The position numbers and the translations under genes were made by a program. DNA of 64,000 nt from Nodosilinea sp. P-1105. GTDB taxonomy: Bacteria; Cyanobacteriota; Cyanobacteriia; Phormidesmidales; Phormidesmidaceae. This document shows positions 63,956 to 64,000 of this stretch, in pieces. Location of the stretch: positions 1-64,000 of the forward strand of contig NZ_SMDQ01000020.1 of the NCBI RefSeq assembly GCF_012911975.1, read 5' to 3'. Below the pieces are notes generated by a model that was not told the DNA's origin, did no database searches, and saw only the letters and a list, made by a program, of their open reading frames with translations. Position 1 is the first letter of the stretch. Every line of letters begins with the position of its first letter.

Positions 63956-64000
63956 TCCGGCTAGCGTCGGAAGGCAGACGTAAATAGGACGCAGCCCGTG

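Overview
The window is a stretch of cyanobacterial chromosome. Evidence: a complete psbA gene (photosystem II D1), a Ycf66-family gene, cyanophycinase, a ferredoxin-type glutamate synthase, a cyanobacterial RNase E with its Arg-rich tail, and very frequent GCGATCGC (HIP1) octamers. GC is moderate to high and intergenic spaces carry heptamer/octamer tandem repeats and small interspersed palindromes. This fits a filamentous Leptolyngbya/Nodosilinea-like lineage, but the genus is an inference and was not tested. No rRNA, tRNA, CRISPR array, transposase or phage gene was seen.

Layout. 1-4.3 kb: the start of a very large minus-strand protein combining TIR, CHAT (caspase-like), a STAND/NB-ARC-type NTPase and TPRs; it runs off the left edge and is the most unusual gene here. 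4.4-8.2 kb: three Uma2-family genes around phosphoglucomutase (pgm). 8.2-13.2 kb: mnmH overlapping a sugar-type ABC ATPase with a large internal insertion, then glycogen phosphorylase. 13.5-17.2 kb: a divergent IF-3 with no ATG start, a HIT protein, psbA with strong 3' hairpins, and a lone sugar-ABC permease. 17.2-24.1 kb: a BON-like protein, ispF, a block of three adjacent tandem repeats, trmD, cyanophycinase, a Ser/Thr kinase with WD40 repeats, aat and a small unknown. 24.5-29.3 kb: ferredoxin-type glutamate synthase. 29.7-33.0 kb: an exported phosphodiester-glycosidase-domain protein, a cupin and an A-type Fe-S carrier.

33.0-38.3 kb is the str operon (rpsL-rpsG-fusA-tuf-rpsJ), followed by a Lon N-terminal-domain protein. 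Convergent to it lies a long minus-strand run, asd-dapA-rnj-rne-rnhB-pheA, which joins lysine/threonine and phenylalanine synthesis genes with the two main mRNA-decay endonucleases, RNase J and RNase E. 47.9-52.4 kb holds the protein-quality-control cluster tig-clpP-clpX with a closely spaced alpha/beta hydrolase. 52.5-54.7 kb: a GST-like protein, a helix-hairpin-helix protein and a TM2 protein on the minus strand. 54.9-64 kb, plus strand: a J-domain/TPR protein, an AcnA-type aconitase, a STAS-sugar transferase fusion, Ycf66, a persulfide dioxygenase-rhodanese fusion and a DUF72 protein.

Repeats are a second theme. A ~106 bp element occurs three times (22.9, 32.3, 59.0 kb), each just 3' of a gene. 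A looser 'CCGTGAACCCT' family occurs near 14.2, 18.0 and 20.6 kb. A ~31 bp motif is shared by the fusA leader and the rne-rnj intergenic region. Perfect hairpins (5770-5801, 20468-20510, 32472-32510) sit in other gaps. Functional calls come from motifs read by eye; no database search was possible.
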